Below, piece after piece: positions 17,287 to 25,475 of a stretch of DNA of 47,614 nt. Below the pieces are notes generated by a model. It ran no database searches. It saw only the letters and a list, made by a program, of their open reading frames with translations, and was not told where the DNA came from. How positions within the stretch are numbered: position 1 is the first letter of the stretch; each line of letters starts with the position of its first letter. Made by a program: the position numbers and the translations under genes. This DNA is from Clostridia bacterium (GTDB lineage: Bacteria; Bacillota; Clostridia; Lachnospirales; Lachnospiraceae): contig JAJQEA010000206.1 of the NCBI GenBank assembly GCA_021201905.1, positions 1 through 47,614 on the forward strand, written 5' to 3'.

Positions 17287-18126
17287 TTGATAGACCAGGC
17301 TGGAATCATGATGGCCCAGGGAAGGAGCATTGCCAGCGAACGCATACAGGGGGTCAATGACAATATGTCAAAGTCCCATTATCACGATTATTTTGAATTA
17401 TATTATCTGGAGGAAGGGGAACGCTACCACATCGTCCAGGACCGTCTCTACTGCATCCATCCGGGGGAATTCCTTATATTTTCCCCCTACGTGATGCACC
17501 ATTCCTACGGCCAGGAGAATGTGCCCTTTAAGCGGCTTCTGGTGTATTTTGCCAGGGAGGAAGTGGATTCCAAACAGCTGTTAAAAGCATTGGAACAGGG
17601 GACCGGGGTATATAAGCCGGACCAACGAGAGAAACAGATGGTGCACTGCATGCTGGACGACCTGCTCAGGGAACAGGACGATCCCCAGGCGTATCATGAG
17701 GACTATATCCATACCCTGTTAAACATGGCCCTGCTGACCATTGCAAGAAAAATCCAGACGCCGGTGAAGCCGGAACAGCGCAACCGTATAACAGATGTAA
17801 TCAGCTATATCCATCAGAATTACCAGGAGGACATATCCATAGACCAGCTGGCCCAGATATCCTATGTAAGCCCCTACTACCTGTGCAGGGAATTCAAGCG
17901 GTATACCAACAGCACCATCATCCAGTATGTGAACGTCACAAGGGTTGTGAACGCCCAGAGGATGTTCATGGAAACGGATAAGAATATCACGGAAATCAGC
18001 CGGGATACAGGCTTTTCCAACATCACGCATTTTAACAGGGTGTTTAAATCGGTTATGGGTATGACGCCTTCTAATTTCAGGAAAATGTATAAGACGGAGG
18101 CTGGACATGGCAGAAGAACGTTTTAA
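17287..18126 (+). CDS. AraC-family transcriptional regulator
   Basis: DNA-binding regulator of 279 residues. The N-terminal part is a cupin ligand domain (HYHDYFELYYLEEGE, then HPGEFLIFSPYVMHHS). The C-terminal part is a two-helix-turn-helix AraC domain (ISIDQLAQISYVSPYYLCREFKR, then ITEISRDTGFSNITHFNRVFK). The start is TTG at 17287, chosen because AAAGGGGG lies eight bases upstream; the next in-frame ATG at 17308 has no good site. Transcribed divergently from the GH31/TRAP operon, it most likely controls it in response to a sugar. Its end overlaps the acyltransferase start by 20 bases. Confidence 0.92.
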   Translation: MIDQAGIMMAQGRSIASERIQGVNDNMSKSHYHDYFELYYLEEGERYHIVQDRLYCIHPGEFLIFSPYVMHHSYGQENVPFKRLLVYFAREEVDSKQLLKALEQGTGVYKPDQREKQMVHCMLDDLLREQDDPQAYHEDYIHTLLNMALLTIARKIQTPVKPEQRNRITDVISYIHQNYQEDISIDQLAQISYVSPYYLCREFKRYTNSTIIQYVNVTRVVNAQRMFMETDKNITEISRDTGFSNITHFNRVFKSVMGMTPSNFRKMYKTEAGHGRRTF

Positions 18127-19294
18127 TAGGATCCCGGCCGGCGGGGAAGGAACCGCGCAGGCACAAAAAGGGCAGCTCCACACGGGACTCAACATGCAGT
18201 TTTGCATCCTGTCGGCCCTGGGCATGTTTTTTGTGGTGGACGGGCACCTCAATAACAGTTATCTGGACATCGGAGGGCTGGTGCCCTACTACTCCTTCCA
18301 TATGCCTTTGTTTGCCTTTATCTCCGGGTATTTTTACAAAAAGGGAAGCGAGGACCGGCTGGGTGCCTATACAAAGAAAAAGGTAATCCGGCTTCTGGGA
18401 CCGTACATGGTATACAATCTGATATACGGCCTCATTGCCCAGGGGCTTCACAGAGCCGGTTTTGCCTTTGGGGGAGATTTGAGCCTGTGGAATCTGCTTG
18501 TGGAGCCGTTTATCACAGGGCATCAGTTTGAATATAACCTGGCTGCCTGGTTTGTGCCGGCCCTGTTTCTGGTGGAAATGGCCAATGTGCTTTTACGCCG
18601 CCTTTTAAGGCGGGTGGATTCCGGGTACGTGGTATTCCTCCTGTACCTGTCCATCGGGGTTTGCGGCATCCTTCTGGCAGGTTCAGGCCGGTATCAGGGC
18701 GGATGGCTTACCCTGGTGCGCATGATGTTCCTGCTGCCCTGTTACGGCGCGGGTACTCTCTATAAGGAGAAGCTGGAGGCAGTGGACAGGGCGGACCATG
18801 CGCTGTACTTCGGCATTATCCTGGCTGTCCAGCTGGTTCTGGCCCTGTCCGGCCGCCCTCTCATCTATTCCGTGGCCTTCTGCAACGGCTTTACGGGAAT
18901 CCTGCTGCCCTATGTCACGGCGGCCTTGGGAATCGCGTTCTGGCTCAGGGTATCCCGCATCCTGGCCGGGGCATTTAAGGACAGCAGGTACATCCGGTAT
19001 TTTGGCAGCCATACATATGCGGTTATGATGCATCATATCATGGCCTTCATGGCCCTTAAAACCCTGTTCGCGGCTCTGGCAAAGTACACGCCGCTCTTTG
19101 TGGGATTCAGTTTTGAACAGTATAAGACAGACCTCTGGTACTGCTACTTTCCCAAAGATCTGCCTCAGTTCAGGGTGGTATATCTTATCTGGGCCATTGT
19201 GCTGCCGCTGCTATTCCAGTGGGGATTTGACCAGTTAAGGCGTTACTGGGGACGGGAGGTCTTGGGGCGTCCGCGGGCAGGCTTTAAGGGATAA
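18107..19294 (+). CDS. Membrane acyltransferase, acyltransferase-3 family
   Basis: Polytopic protein of 395 residues with about ten hydrophobic helices. Family members transfer acetyl or succinyl groups to cell-surface sugars. The N-terminal stretch FCILSALGMFFVVDGHLNN and SFHMPLFAFISGYFYKKG are recognisable, with FHMPLF near residue 65. ATG at 18107 has GGAGG seven bases upstream and overlaps the AraC gene, so both are translated from one transcript. Its 3' end overlaps the convergent GGDEF gene by 52 bases. Whether it acts on the same sugar as the GH31 system is unknown. Confidence 0.87.
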   Translation: MAEERFNRIPAGGEGTAQAQKGQLHTGLNMQFCILSALGMFFVVDGHLNNSYLDIGGLVPYYSFHMPLFAFISGYFYKKGSEDRLGAYTKKKVIRLLGPYMVYNLIYGLIAQGLHRAGFAFGGDLSLWNLLVEPFITGHQFEYNLAAWFVPALFLVEMANVLLRRLLRRVDSGYVVFLLYLSIGVCGILLAGSGRYQGGWLTLVRMMFLLPCYGAGTLYKEKLEAVDRADHALYFGIILAVQLVLALSGRPLIYSVAFCNGFTGILLPYVTAALGIAFWLRVSRILAGAFKDSRYIRYFGSHTYAVMMHHIMAFMALKTLFAALAKYTPLFVGFSFEQYKTDLWYCYFPKDLPQFRVVYLIWAIVLPLLFQWGFDQLRRYWGREVLGRPRAGFKG

Positions 19295-20280
19295 CTGTGG
19301 TGGAGAACCAGGTTGTCTGCGGTTTCCGGATGCATCCTGTAGTAGGCGCCGCAGATGCGGTCCGCGATGACATCCACGTTTTCTATGGACACGTCCAGAA
19401 CCATTACCAGGTACTGGCAGCTGCTGTACCTGGTGTACACATCCCCCATGCGCAGGCTCTGCTTTATTTCATCTCCCAGTAGTTCCATTTCGGTATCTCT
19501 TTTGTCCAGGGGGAGGAAGCCGTTATTCCGGTCTGTCAGGGTAAACAATATGATGAAGGCTCTTTTCTTATCTCTTCTGAGCCGCCTTTCCTCCAGGCGG
19601 TAGATCTGTTTAAAGGTCTCATAATCCTGGCAGTAGGCTCCCGGCGGAGTTTCCTTTTCTTCCATTTCCCTGGCAATGAGGCTCATATCAGGCTGTATGC
19701 CGGCCGGCTCCCTGGCCGGGGAGGTGAAATCCGGGTTATCCTTCAGGTTCCGGAGGCGCTTTTTTGCCATGATTTTCTGATCCGCACAGTCAAACATATC
19801 CCGGTATCTGCTGCAGGTCCGGCTGTCTGCGCTGTCTATGGTGATGGTCAGCTTGATGAGGATGGAATCCTGAAGCCGCACTTCCCGGAACCGTTCCTGT
19901 ATCCGCAGGCATTCCGCGGCTGCCCTGGATTCCTCCAGGACAAAGGGGATGAAAATCACGAACTCATCTCCTCCCACGCGTCCCACCAGATTGCTGCCGT
20001 TAAACATCTTTTTCAGCACATTGGCTATGGTGTACAGCAGCATATCCCCGGCAATGTGGCCGTAACGGTCATTTACCTGTTTGAAATGGTCCAGGTCCAG
20101 GACAATCATGGTTCCGGGCTGCTTACGGCGCAGATGGTCGTCCACCCTGCGTTCCATGGTGACGCGGTTATACAGTCCGGTCAGCCCATCCAGTTCCGCC
20201 AGGGTCTGGAGGGCACAATTTTCCTGTTCCAGCTGTTTGCGCGTCTTTTTGAAAATGTCTGTATGCTGTCTCTGTCTCAT
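19243..20280 (-). CDS. Diguanylate cyclase with a second, degenerate GGDEF-like domain
   Basis: Cytosolic protein of 345 residues, no membrane segment. A short N-terminal helical linker leads to a GGDEF domain with ELDGLTGLYNR, VLDLDHFKQVNDRYGH and an intact GGDEF at residues 103-107, so c-di-GMP synthesis is expected. After about residue 210 a second domain of similar layout carries SSCQY at 286-290 where GGDEF would be, in RYSSCQYLVMVLD. This half is probably a non-catalytic regulatory or dimerisation domain. The ATG at 20280 has GGAGGG upstream and follows the degenerate receiver by 18 bases. Confidence 0.9.
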   Translation of the reverse strand: MRQRQHTDIFKKTRKQLEQENCALQTLAELDGLTGLYNRVTMERRVDDHLRRKQPGTMIVLDLDHFKQVNDRYGHIAGDMLLYTIANVLKKMFNGSNLVGRVGGDEFVIFIPFVLEESRAAAECLRIQERFREVRLQDSILIKLTITIDSADSRTCSRYRDMFDCADQKIMAKKRLRNLKDNPDFTSPAREPAGIQPDMSLIAREMEEKETPPGAYCQDYETFKQIYRLEERRLRRDKKRAFIILFTLTDRNNGFLPLDKRDTEMELLGDEIKQSLRMGDVYTRYSSCQYLVMVLDVSIENVDVIADRICGAYYRMHPETADNLVLHHSYPLKPARGRPKTSRPQ

Positions 20281-20298
20281 TTTACATCCCTCCAGATA

Positions 20299-20664
20299 TC
20301 ACTTCGTGCCCTGCTCTGTCAGAGCACATTCCAGAGCCCGCTGCATTTTCTGGCAGCTGACCGGCTTCATGAAAAAGTAGCTGACACACATACGGTATGC
20401 CTGTACTCTGAAATCCAGGTCGGAGATCCAGATAAGCTGCCTGGACAGAGGCTGCGCACTGGCTGCGGTATCCAGTCCTCTTACGCCGTCCAGGGCAACG
20501 ATGACCATGTCCCAATCCTTTCCTTCCAGGGCAGCGGCCAGTTCCACCCAGTCTTTACAGGTCTTAATCTGCATTTCCAGGCATTTTGCCGAAGCCCATT
20601 TCAGAATGTAATCTATCATTAAGGTCCGTTCTGACAGATTGTCGTCACAGAGGATGATTTCCAT
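20299..20664 (-). CDS. Stand-alone receiver-like protein lacking the phosphoacceptor Asp
   Basis: A receiver fold of 121 residues without output domain. The acidic pair is D7-D8 in LCDDN and the conserved Lys-Pro is in YFFMKPVS. At the phosphorylation site, aligned with YDVIFID of the neighbouring LytTR regulator, it reads WDMVIVA, giving Ala57 in place of Asp; D59 lies two residues beyond. It may thus be a phosphorylation-independent switch or protein-interaction module. It starts an operon with the diguanylate cyclase and is likely to control it. ATG at 20664 has AAGGGGGAG upstream. Confidence 0.8.
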   Translation of the reverse strand: MEIILCDDNLSERTLMIDYILKWASAKCLEMQIKTCKDWVELAAALEGKDWDMVIVALDGVRGLDTAASAQPLSRQLIWISDLDFRVQAYRMCVSYFFMKPVSCQKMQRALECALTEQGTK

Positions 20665-20707
20665 GGAGTGCTCCCCCTTTCTTATATGGGTTCTTATCTA
20701 TGGTTCA

Positions 20708-20736
20708 AACATAACGTGTTTCTGCCCTGCTTTCAA
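20708..20736 (-). promoter_or_regulatory. Promoter of the receiver-GGDEF operon
   Basis: Minus strand TTGAAA (20731-20736) and TATGTT (20708-20713), spacer 17. Confidence 0.6.
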
Positions 20737-20777
20737 TGGGGTGGCTTTATTTTGCAGATTTTGGCCCGATTTTGCAT

Positions 20778-20806
20778 TTGCCATGGGTATCTGTTTTATG
20801 TAAAAT
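20778..20806 (+). promoter_or_regulatory. Promoter of the LytTR/GHKL two-component operon
   Basis: TTGCCA (20778-20783) and TAAAAT (20801-20806), spacer 17. It lies back to back with the promoter of the receiver-GGDEF operon, so both could share regulatory sites. Confidence 0.6.
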
Positions 20807-20848
20807 AAAATCAGGAAAGTATTTCTTGCCGGTATAAGGGAGGATTTT

Positions 20849-21574
20849 ATGCGAGTTGCCATTATAGATGATTTAGCCGTGTGCAGACAGGAGATAAAAG
20901 AATATCTGCTGCGCTATATACGTGAGAATTACGAGGGTGAGGAGCCGGAGCTGGATGAGTTTGAAAGCGGGACCAGCTTCCTTGGGGCCTTCTGTCCCCA
21001 GATATATGATGTGATTTTTATTGACCAGTATATGGAGGGGATGTCCGGCATGGACACTGCCAGGGAGATACGAAAGTCGGATGAGGAGGCGGCCCTTATA
21101 TTTGTCACCACCAGCCACGACCACGCAGTGGACAGCTATGGGGTCAGGGCCTGCGGTTATCTCATAAAGCCGTTTACCTATGAGGCGTTTGAGGACACCA
21201 TGAGGCTGGCACGGGTGGGGAAGATACTGAACGCCCGGTTCATTGCCCTGGGGGATGACAGGATACTGTTAAAGGGAATCCTCTGGTGTGACCGGGAGGG
21301 TCATTATGCGCAGATCCATACGGACAGGCAGGGGGTTCTGAGATACCGTGTGTCTTTTTCGTCGCTGGAAGCGGTACTGGCCGCCTATCCCCAGTTTCTG
21401 CCCTGCTACAGGGGGCTTATCATTAACATGGACCGTGTAAGGCGCATGGAGGAGCTGGAATTCCTCATGGATACCGGTGAACACGTTCCCTTTCGCAAGC
21501 GGGACCATAAGGAAATCAAGAGCCGGTTTTCGCAGTACATGTTCCGGCGGGCAAGGGAGGAGGATTTGTTATGA
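20849..21574 (+). CDS. LytTR-family response regulator
   Basis: Regulator of 241 residues. The receiver has D7-D8, phosphoacceptor D59 in IFIDQYMEG, Thr in FVTTSHDH and Lys in YLIKPF. The C-terminal LytTR DNA-binding domain covers about 130-235: FIALGDDRILLKGILWCDREGHYAQIH, then FLPCYRGLIINMDRV. ATG at 20849 has GGAGGATT upstream. Paired with the overlapping GHKL kinase, it resembles AgrA/ComE-type systems that respond to peptides, but no peptide precursor gene was seen nearby. Confidence 0.93.
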   Translation: MRVAIIDDLAVCRQEIKEYLLRYIRENYEGEEPELDEFESGTSFLGAFCPQIYDVIFIDQYMEGMSGMDTAREIRKSDEEAALIFVTTSHDHAVDSYGVRACGYLIKPFTYEAFEDTMRLARVGKILNARFIALGDDRILLKGILWCDREGHYAQIHTDRQGVLRYRVSFSSLEAVLAAYPQFLPCYRGLIINMDRVRRMEELEFLMDTGEHVPFRKRDHKEIKSRFSQYMFRRAREEDLL

Positions 21575-22926
21575 TGGATACGGCCATGACGTTACTGTTT
21601 CCCTTTCTGGATTTCATACCCTTTGGACTGCCCAGATATTGGATTCACAGGGACAAGCTGAAAATCCGGTACCGGTATGTGGTACTGCTGCTGACAGCGG
21701 TTTCGTGTGTGAACAGCGCTGCCTTTTATCTGATCAACCAGGGGGGCTATGAGGCGGCTGCCCGCTGGACGACCCTGATGCGGTACGGATTCATGCTGTT
21801 TAATCTTACGTGTTCTTTTTTATTAATCAGGGAACAGTTCCAGAAGCTTATGTTTACATATCTGCTTCTTCTGGCCTGGTCCTTCTTTGTGTTTGGAAAT
21901 GCCAATTTCATTGAGAGCCGCTTTTTCTGGGACTTTTCAGACAGGCACCCGTATCTCATTTATAATATAGCCAGGGTGGGGATGCTGCTGATCACCTATC
22001 CGTTCATACTCCATTTCCTGGGGCATACTGTGGCGGAGGCCCTCAATATGGAGGACAGGAAGATGTGGCAGTATATGTGGAAGATTCCCCTGTTTTCCAC
22101 CCTGTTCGGCATGCTGTACTGCACGGTGCAGGATGTGTATGCCTATGCGTCCTGGCAGTTCCTGATTTCCCGGTACCTGATGCTGTTTGGAACCTGTTAT
22201 GTATCCTATGTTTTTCTGAAGGTTTTAGAGATCTCCCGCAGAAAGACACAGCTGGAGGAGGAGCTAAAATACGCGGGCCGGAGCCTTATGGCCCAGAAAA
22301 AGCAGTATGAAACCATATCGGCCCATATGGAAGAGATGAAAAAAGCGCGTCACGACCTGCGCCAGCATCTGGCCGTGGTCCAGTCCTACATAGAGAGGGA
22401 CGACAGGGCCGGGCTGTCTGAGTATATTGAGATTTATAAGACAGAGCTGCCCCCTGATATCAGGGAAATTTACTGCCGCAACCAGGTGGTCAACGCCCTG
22501 ATCTGCTACTATGCTTCCCAGGCCCGAAGGCACAAAATCCGCTTTGAAGCCCAGGCAGACTACCCGGAACAATGCCCTGTCTCGGATACAGAGGTGACGG
22601 TCATCCTGGGCAACCTGCTGGAAAATGCAGTGGAGGCCTGCCTGCGCGAGAAGAATGTAAAGTGCTCCATCCGGCTGCGCATATGCAGGAAAAACAAAAG
22701 CAGCCTTGTATTCCTGACAGACAATACCTGTTCCGGAACCGTGGCCTTTGATACGGACAGGAAAACACCCCTTTCCTCCAAGCGGAAAGGGGTGGGCATT
22801 GGCGTGTCCTCCATCCGGGAAATCGCGGACAGGTATGGAGGAGAGACATTATTTGAACAAAAAGCCGGCATGTTCTATGCGTCCGTGTGGCTGCAGCTCC
22901 CGGAGGAGACAGCTTCCCGGCCTTAG
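21571..22926 (+). CDS. GHKL-type sensor histidine kinase (AgrC-like)
   Basis: Membrane kinase of 451 residues. The N-terminal half has about six hydrophobic helices. A coiled-coil linker (SRRKTQLEEELKYAGRS) is followed by the His motif ARHDLRQHLAVVQSYI, the N box NLLENAVEAC and the G box GVGIGVSSIREIADRYGG. There is no extracellular sensor domain, so the signal is probably sensed within or at the membrane. The start overlaps the regulator stop (ATGA). Its stop overlaps the convergent PspC gene by four bases. Confidence 0.92.
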   Translation: MMDTAMTLLFPFLDFIPFGLPRYWIHRDKLKIRYRYVVLLLTAVSCVNSAAFYLINQGGYEAAARWTTLMRYGFMLFNLTCSFLLIREQFQKLMFTYLLLLAWSFFVFGNANFIESRFFWDFSDRHPYLIYNIARVGMLLITYPFILHFLGHTVAEALNMEDRKMWQYMWKIPLFSTLFGMLYCTVQDVYAYASWQFLISRYLMLFGTCYVSYVFLKVLEISRRKTQLEEELKYAGRSLMAQKKQYETISAHMEEMKKARHDLRQHLAVVQSYIERDDRAGLSEYIEIYKTELPPDIREIYCRNQVVNALICYYASQARRHKIRFEAQADYPEQCPVSDTEVTVILGNLLENAVEACLREKNVKCSIRLRICRKNKSSLVFLTDNTCSGTVAFDTDRKTPLSSKRKGVGIGVSSIREIADRYGGETLFEQKAGMFYASVWLQLPEETASRP

Positions 22927-23108
22927 TTGGGCGCCAGGGGAATGATGATGGCGGCCACAAAATATGCGATGATTCCGGGGCCGGAGCAGGCGAAGATGGC
23001 CCATATGAGGCGGACGATGGTGGGGTCAATGTTAAAGTATTCCCCTATGCCCCCGCATACGCCGCAGAGCATTTTATTTATGTTTGAACGGTATAATTTC
23101 TTATCCAT
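22923..23108 (-). CDS. PspC-domain small membrane protein
   Basis: 61 residues, a single PspC domain: KLYRSNINKMLCGVCGGIGEYF followed by one hydrophobic helix ending in AAIIIPLAPN. PspC proteins take part in envelope stress responses, as membrane sensors or partners. It is last of the padR-DUF1700-DUF4097-pspC set, 26 bases after the DUF4097 gene. ATG at 23108 has AAAGGAGATAG upstream. Confidence 0.93.
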   Translation of the reverse strand: MDKKLYRSNINKMLCGVCGGIGEYFNIDPTIVRLIWAIFACSGPGIIAYFVAAIIIPLAPN

Positions 23109-23134
23109 AATTCTATCTCCTTTTCTGTAGAAAC

Positions 23135-23992
23135 CTATAAGGTTTGGTCAAAGTTCACGGCAATGTTTCCTACGCCGCATTCCAGTTCCATGGTGTAGGG
23201 AGCCTTGTTGTTGATGTGAGTCTCATGGGAGAGCATGCTGTAGTGTTCATCGCCCACGTTAATGCTGCCCACGCCGCATTCCACCTGGTAATTGTACCCG
23301 GTCTGGGAACCGGTCAGGTTCAGGGTCACATCGCCCACCCCTGTCTCGATTTCCACATCCCCGTTGACAGTGCCTGAAAATGTAATGGCGCCCACGCCTG
23401 TGTCAATCTCCAGTTTGGATACCGTGACCCCAAGGACCGTGCACTCCGCTGCGCCCATATCCAGGGACAATTTGTCAAGCTCATATCCGGCAGGAATCAG
23501 AATCTCGATTCGCGGAGCCTCATTGTTCCGGCCGCGTCCTGATTCCCTCTTAACCTTCAGGGTGGATTCATCCATGTAGCATTGTGTGCGGTTGTAGGTA
23601 TCCTGTACATTGACCTGGATTTGGGAAATGCCCTCTTTTTCGGAAACGCGGATTACCCCTTTGTCTATATCCACATCCAGCTTTCTGGCCCGTGCGTATG
23701 AGGGATCGGACACCGTGCTTGCCTGGGAAGAGCCGCTGGTGCGGCCTGTGCCGTCCGGGTCATCCCAGCCGTTCCAATTATCCCGGTCATCCCAGTCATC
23801 CCAGTCGTTCTGCCAGTCATTGCCCCAGCGGACCAGCCAGGGCATGTGGTTGTGCCATACCCTGGAGGCCAGGCGGGACGGCAGGCTGTTTGTATACCGC
23901 CCTCCCATGGCGGCTGAGACGGCGGTGATGCCAAACCCAAGGAGAAGGAGTATCAGTCCGGTGACAGCGCATATTTTTACGAATCTCTTCAT
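23135..23992 (-). CDS. DUF4097-type adhesin-like envelope protein
   Basis: 285 residues. One N-terminal membrane helix (ICAVTGLILLLLGFGITAV) acts as anchor or signal. A Trp/Asp/Asn-rich segment at about 58-78 follows. The rest is a right-handed beta-helix-like DUF4097 domain with recurring G-V-G turns (TGVGAITFSG, TGVGDVTLNL, CGVGSINVG, CGVGNIAVN). Family members are commonly found with PspC, DUF1700 and PadR and are thought to act in envelope stress sensing. ATG at 23992 lies five bases after the DUF1700 stop, with GGGAGG upstream. Confidence 0.9.
   Translation of the reverse strand: MKRFVKICAVTGLILLLLGFGITAVSAAMGGRYTNSLPSRLASRVWHNHMPWLVRWGNDWQNDWDDWDDRDNWNGWDDPDGTGRTSGSSQASTVSDPSYARARKLDVDIDKGVIRVSEKEGISQIQVNVQDTYNRTQCYMDESTLKVKRESGRGRNNEAPRIEILIPAGYELDKLSLDMGAAECTVLGVTVSKLEIDTGVGAITFSGTVNGDVEIETGVGDVTLNLTGSQTGYNYQVECGVGSINVGDEHYSMLSHETHINNKAPYTMELECGVGNIAVNFDQTL
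23756..23826 (-). repeat. Imperfect 9-bp repeat coding for a D/W/N-rich tract
   Basis: Near-tandem units related to CCCAGTCAT encode DWQNDWDDWDDRDNWNGWDD inside the DUF4097 protein. The local repetition may be prone to length changes. Confidence 0.65.
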
Positions 23993-23997
23993 TTTTA

Positions 23998-24792
23998 TTA
24001 CCTCCCTCGGTGAAGCAGGCGGCTAAGCCCGTTGACGATACCTCGTATAACGAAAGGAACGAACCTTCCGTAAAACAGTACGGAAAGGGCCAGGAACAGT
24101 GCGCCGGCGCCCAGCAGGATTAATCCTGTGCCTGAGGCCATGAGTCCGTCCAGGGGATGGGAAAACATGTGGAACACACCGTAGGGCAGCATGACGAGTC
24201 CTCCCAGGAGCACTGCAAAGGTGGTGGCGCCCAGGGCCACCAGGACAGCTACCAAAATGCCCAGGATTCCCGCGGCCAGACCCAGCAGTCCGCCTCCAAC
24301 GCCCAGGAACACCGGAAAGGCCACAATGATGAGGACCGCCCATAATATGAGCTTTATCACCTTGCTGGTCCTGGGCGGAGGTGTCTGGGAGGTGCCGTTT
24401 CCTCCGGTTGTATAAGGCTCCCCAGGCCCATGGTTAAAGCTCTGCTCCTGGTCAGAGTCCTGTCCTCTGCCGTAGTTTCCCTGCCCGACGCTCTCCCGCT
24501 CTTTCGGCAGGTCCAGGCGCTTTGCCATGGCATAGCCGGGGTCCCGGAACCGCTCATCCTGATATCCCTGTTCCGTGAATTCACCGCCGTCCTCCAGATG
24601 TCCGGCTATGTCCGCACGGATGATGGCGGCAATCCGCTCAGGGCTTCCTAATTCCCGTATGACCTCTGCTTCCTTATCAGGACCGGCCTCTTCAAAGTAA
24701 TCGGTATAGTATTGGACCGCGTCGTCCTTGTCTTCATCCTGGATGTCCTGCAGAAGATATGCAAGCTCCTTCATAAACTCATCCCTGGTCAT
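23998..24792 (-). CDS. DUF1700-family membrane protein
   Basis: 264 residues. The N-terminal domain MTRDEFMKELAYLLQDIQDEDKDDAVQYYTDYFEEAG is the classical DUF1700/HAAS helical module, thought to bind PadR-like partners or membrane proteins. A hydrophilic, low-complexity middle (residues about 90-145) links to about three or four hydrophobic helices with many Gly (LGVGGGLLGLAAGILGILV). The start overlaps the PadR stop (ATGA). It is part of the envelope-stress set. Confidence 0.9.
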   Translation of the reverse strand: MTRDEFMKELAYLLQDIQDEDKDDAVQYYTDYFEEAGPDKEAEVIRELGSPERIAAIIRADIAGHLEDGGEFTEQGYQDERFRDPGYAMAKRLDLPKERESVGQGNYGRGQDSDQEQSFNHGPGEPYTTGGNGTSQTPPPRTSKVIKLILWAVLIIVAFPVFLGVGGGLLGLAAGILGILVAVLVALGATTFAVLLGGLVMLPYGVFHMFSHPLDGLMASGTGLILLGAGALFLALSVLFYGRFVPFVIRGIVNGLSRLLHRGR

Positions 24793-25109
24793 AGCTTCGC
24801 CTCCTTAAATATCTGGGATATCTTCTGTGAATAAGTTACCCATTCCCCCCGGTACAAATTCAGCTGTACCCTGCCTTTTTCCGTCAGCCTGTAATACCTG
24901 CGGTTCCTGCCGTCAATGGCCATATCATACACTTCCAGGCAGTCCTCCTTCTGGAGGCGTCTCAGCACCGGATATAAGGTGGATTCTGAAATGTCGATGG
25001 CCTGCCGGACATCCTGGGTGATTTTATATCCATAAGTCCCTTCCGCGTCCTTAGAGACAACTGCCAGCACAATGGCGTCTAAAAGTGCGGAGCCAGTGTT
25101 AAATATCAT
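24789..25109 (-). CDS. PadR-family transcriptional regulator
   Basis: 106-residue winged-helix repressor: LDAIVLAVVSKDAEGTYGYKITQDV, then ISESTLYPVLRRLQKEDCLEVYD and the beta wing RNRRYYRLTEKG. ATG at 25109 is chosen because GAGGGG lies five bases upstream; a GTG two codons earlier is too close to that site. It heads the operon with DUF1700, DUF4097 and PspC. Two matching palindromes in its promoter (25151-25171 and 25176-25196) make autorepression very likely. Confidence 0.94.
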   Translation of the reverse strand: MIFNTGSALLDAIVLAVVSKDAEGTYGYKITQDVRQAIDISESTLYPVLRRLQKEDCLEVYDMAIDGRNRRYYRLTEKGRVQLNLYRGEWVTYSQKISQIFKEAKL

Positions 25110-25150
25110 AAGCACCCCTCTGTTCTAAAAACAATATTATTAGTTGCATC

Positions 25151-25206
25151 ATATTATACATCATATAATATATTTATACTATACAGCATATAGTATTATA
25201 TGTCAA
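25151..25206 (-). promoter_or_regulatory. padR operon promoter with two matching palindromic operators
   Basis: Minus strand TTGACA (25201-25206) and TATAGT (25178-25183) with spacer 17. Operator 1 is ATACTATA-CAGCA-TATAGTAT (25176-25196), a perfect 8-5-8 palindrome covering the -10. Operator 2 is ATATTATA-CATCA-TATAATAT (25151-25171), also a perfect 8-5-8, just downstream. The two centres are 25 bases apart. The shared layout implies two PadR dimers bound side by side. Confidence 0.85.
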
Positions 25207-25414
25207 CACAAGAAAATAAAAAGATTCTGTTATATTTTCTTAAGCCTCTTTAGAAACTATTTAGCAATCAGTCAAACTTATGACACAAATAGCCGGTATA
25301 CTATAAGACATAAACAAGCAGTCAGAGCTTTTCATATAGATACCATACAAAATAAGCCGGTGGGATTGGCAGAGGGCCTTTCTTGCCGGCTCAACCTAAT
25401 TTATGGAGTTATCA

Positions 25415-25443
25415 TTGAAAATAAGAATGGAATCAGCTATAAT
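25415..25443 (+). promoter_or_regulatory. Promoter of the AEC carrier gene
   Basis: TTGAAA (25415-25420) and TATAAT (25438-25443), spacer 17. The rest of the AT-rich gap 25207-25414 shows no gene; a short AGCCGG/CCGGCT inverted repeat is visible near 25350-25390. Confidence 0.75.
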
Positions 25444-25475
25444 GGAACAATCAAGAAAAAAAGCAGGTAATAGAA

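Noticed and set aside
25207-25414. Possible small gene or RNA in the AT-rich gap before the AEC carrier
   Set aside because: No open frame with a ribosome site and no strong fold; only a short inverted repeat and the promoter at its end.
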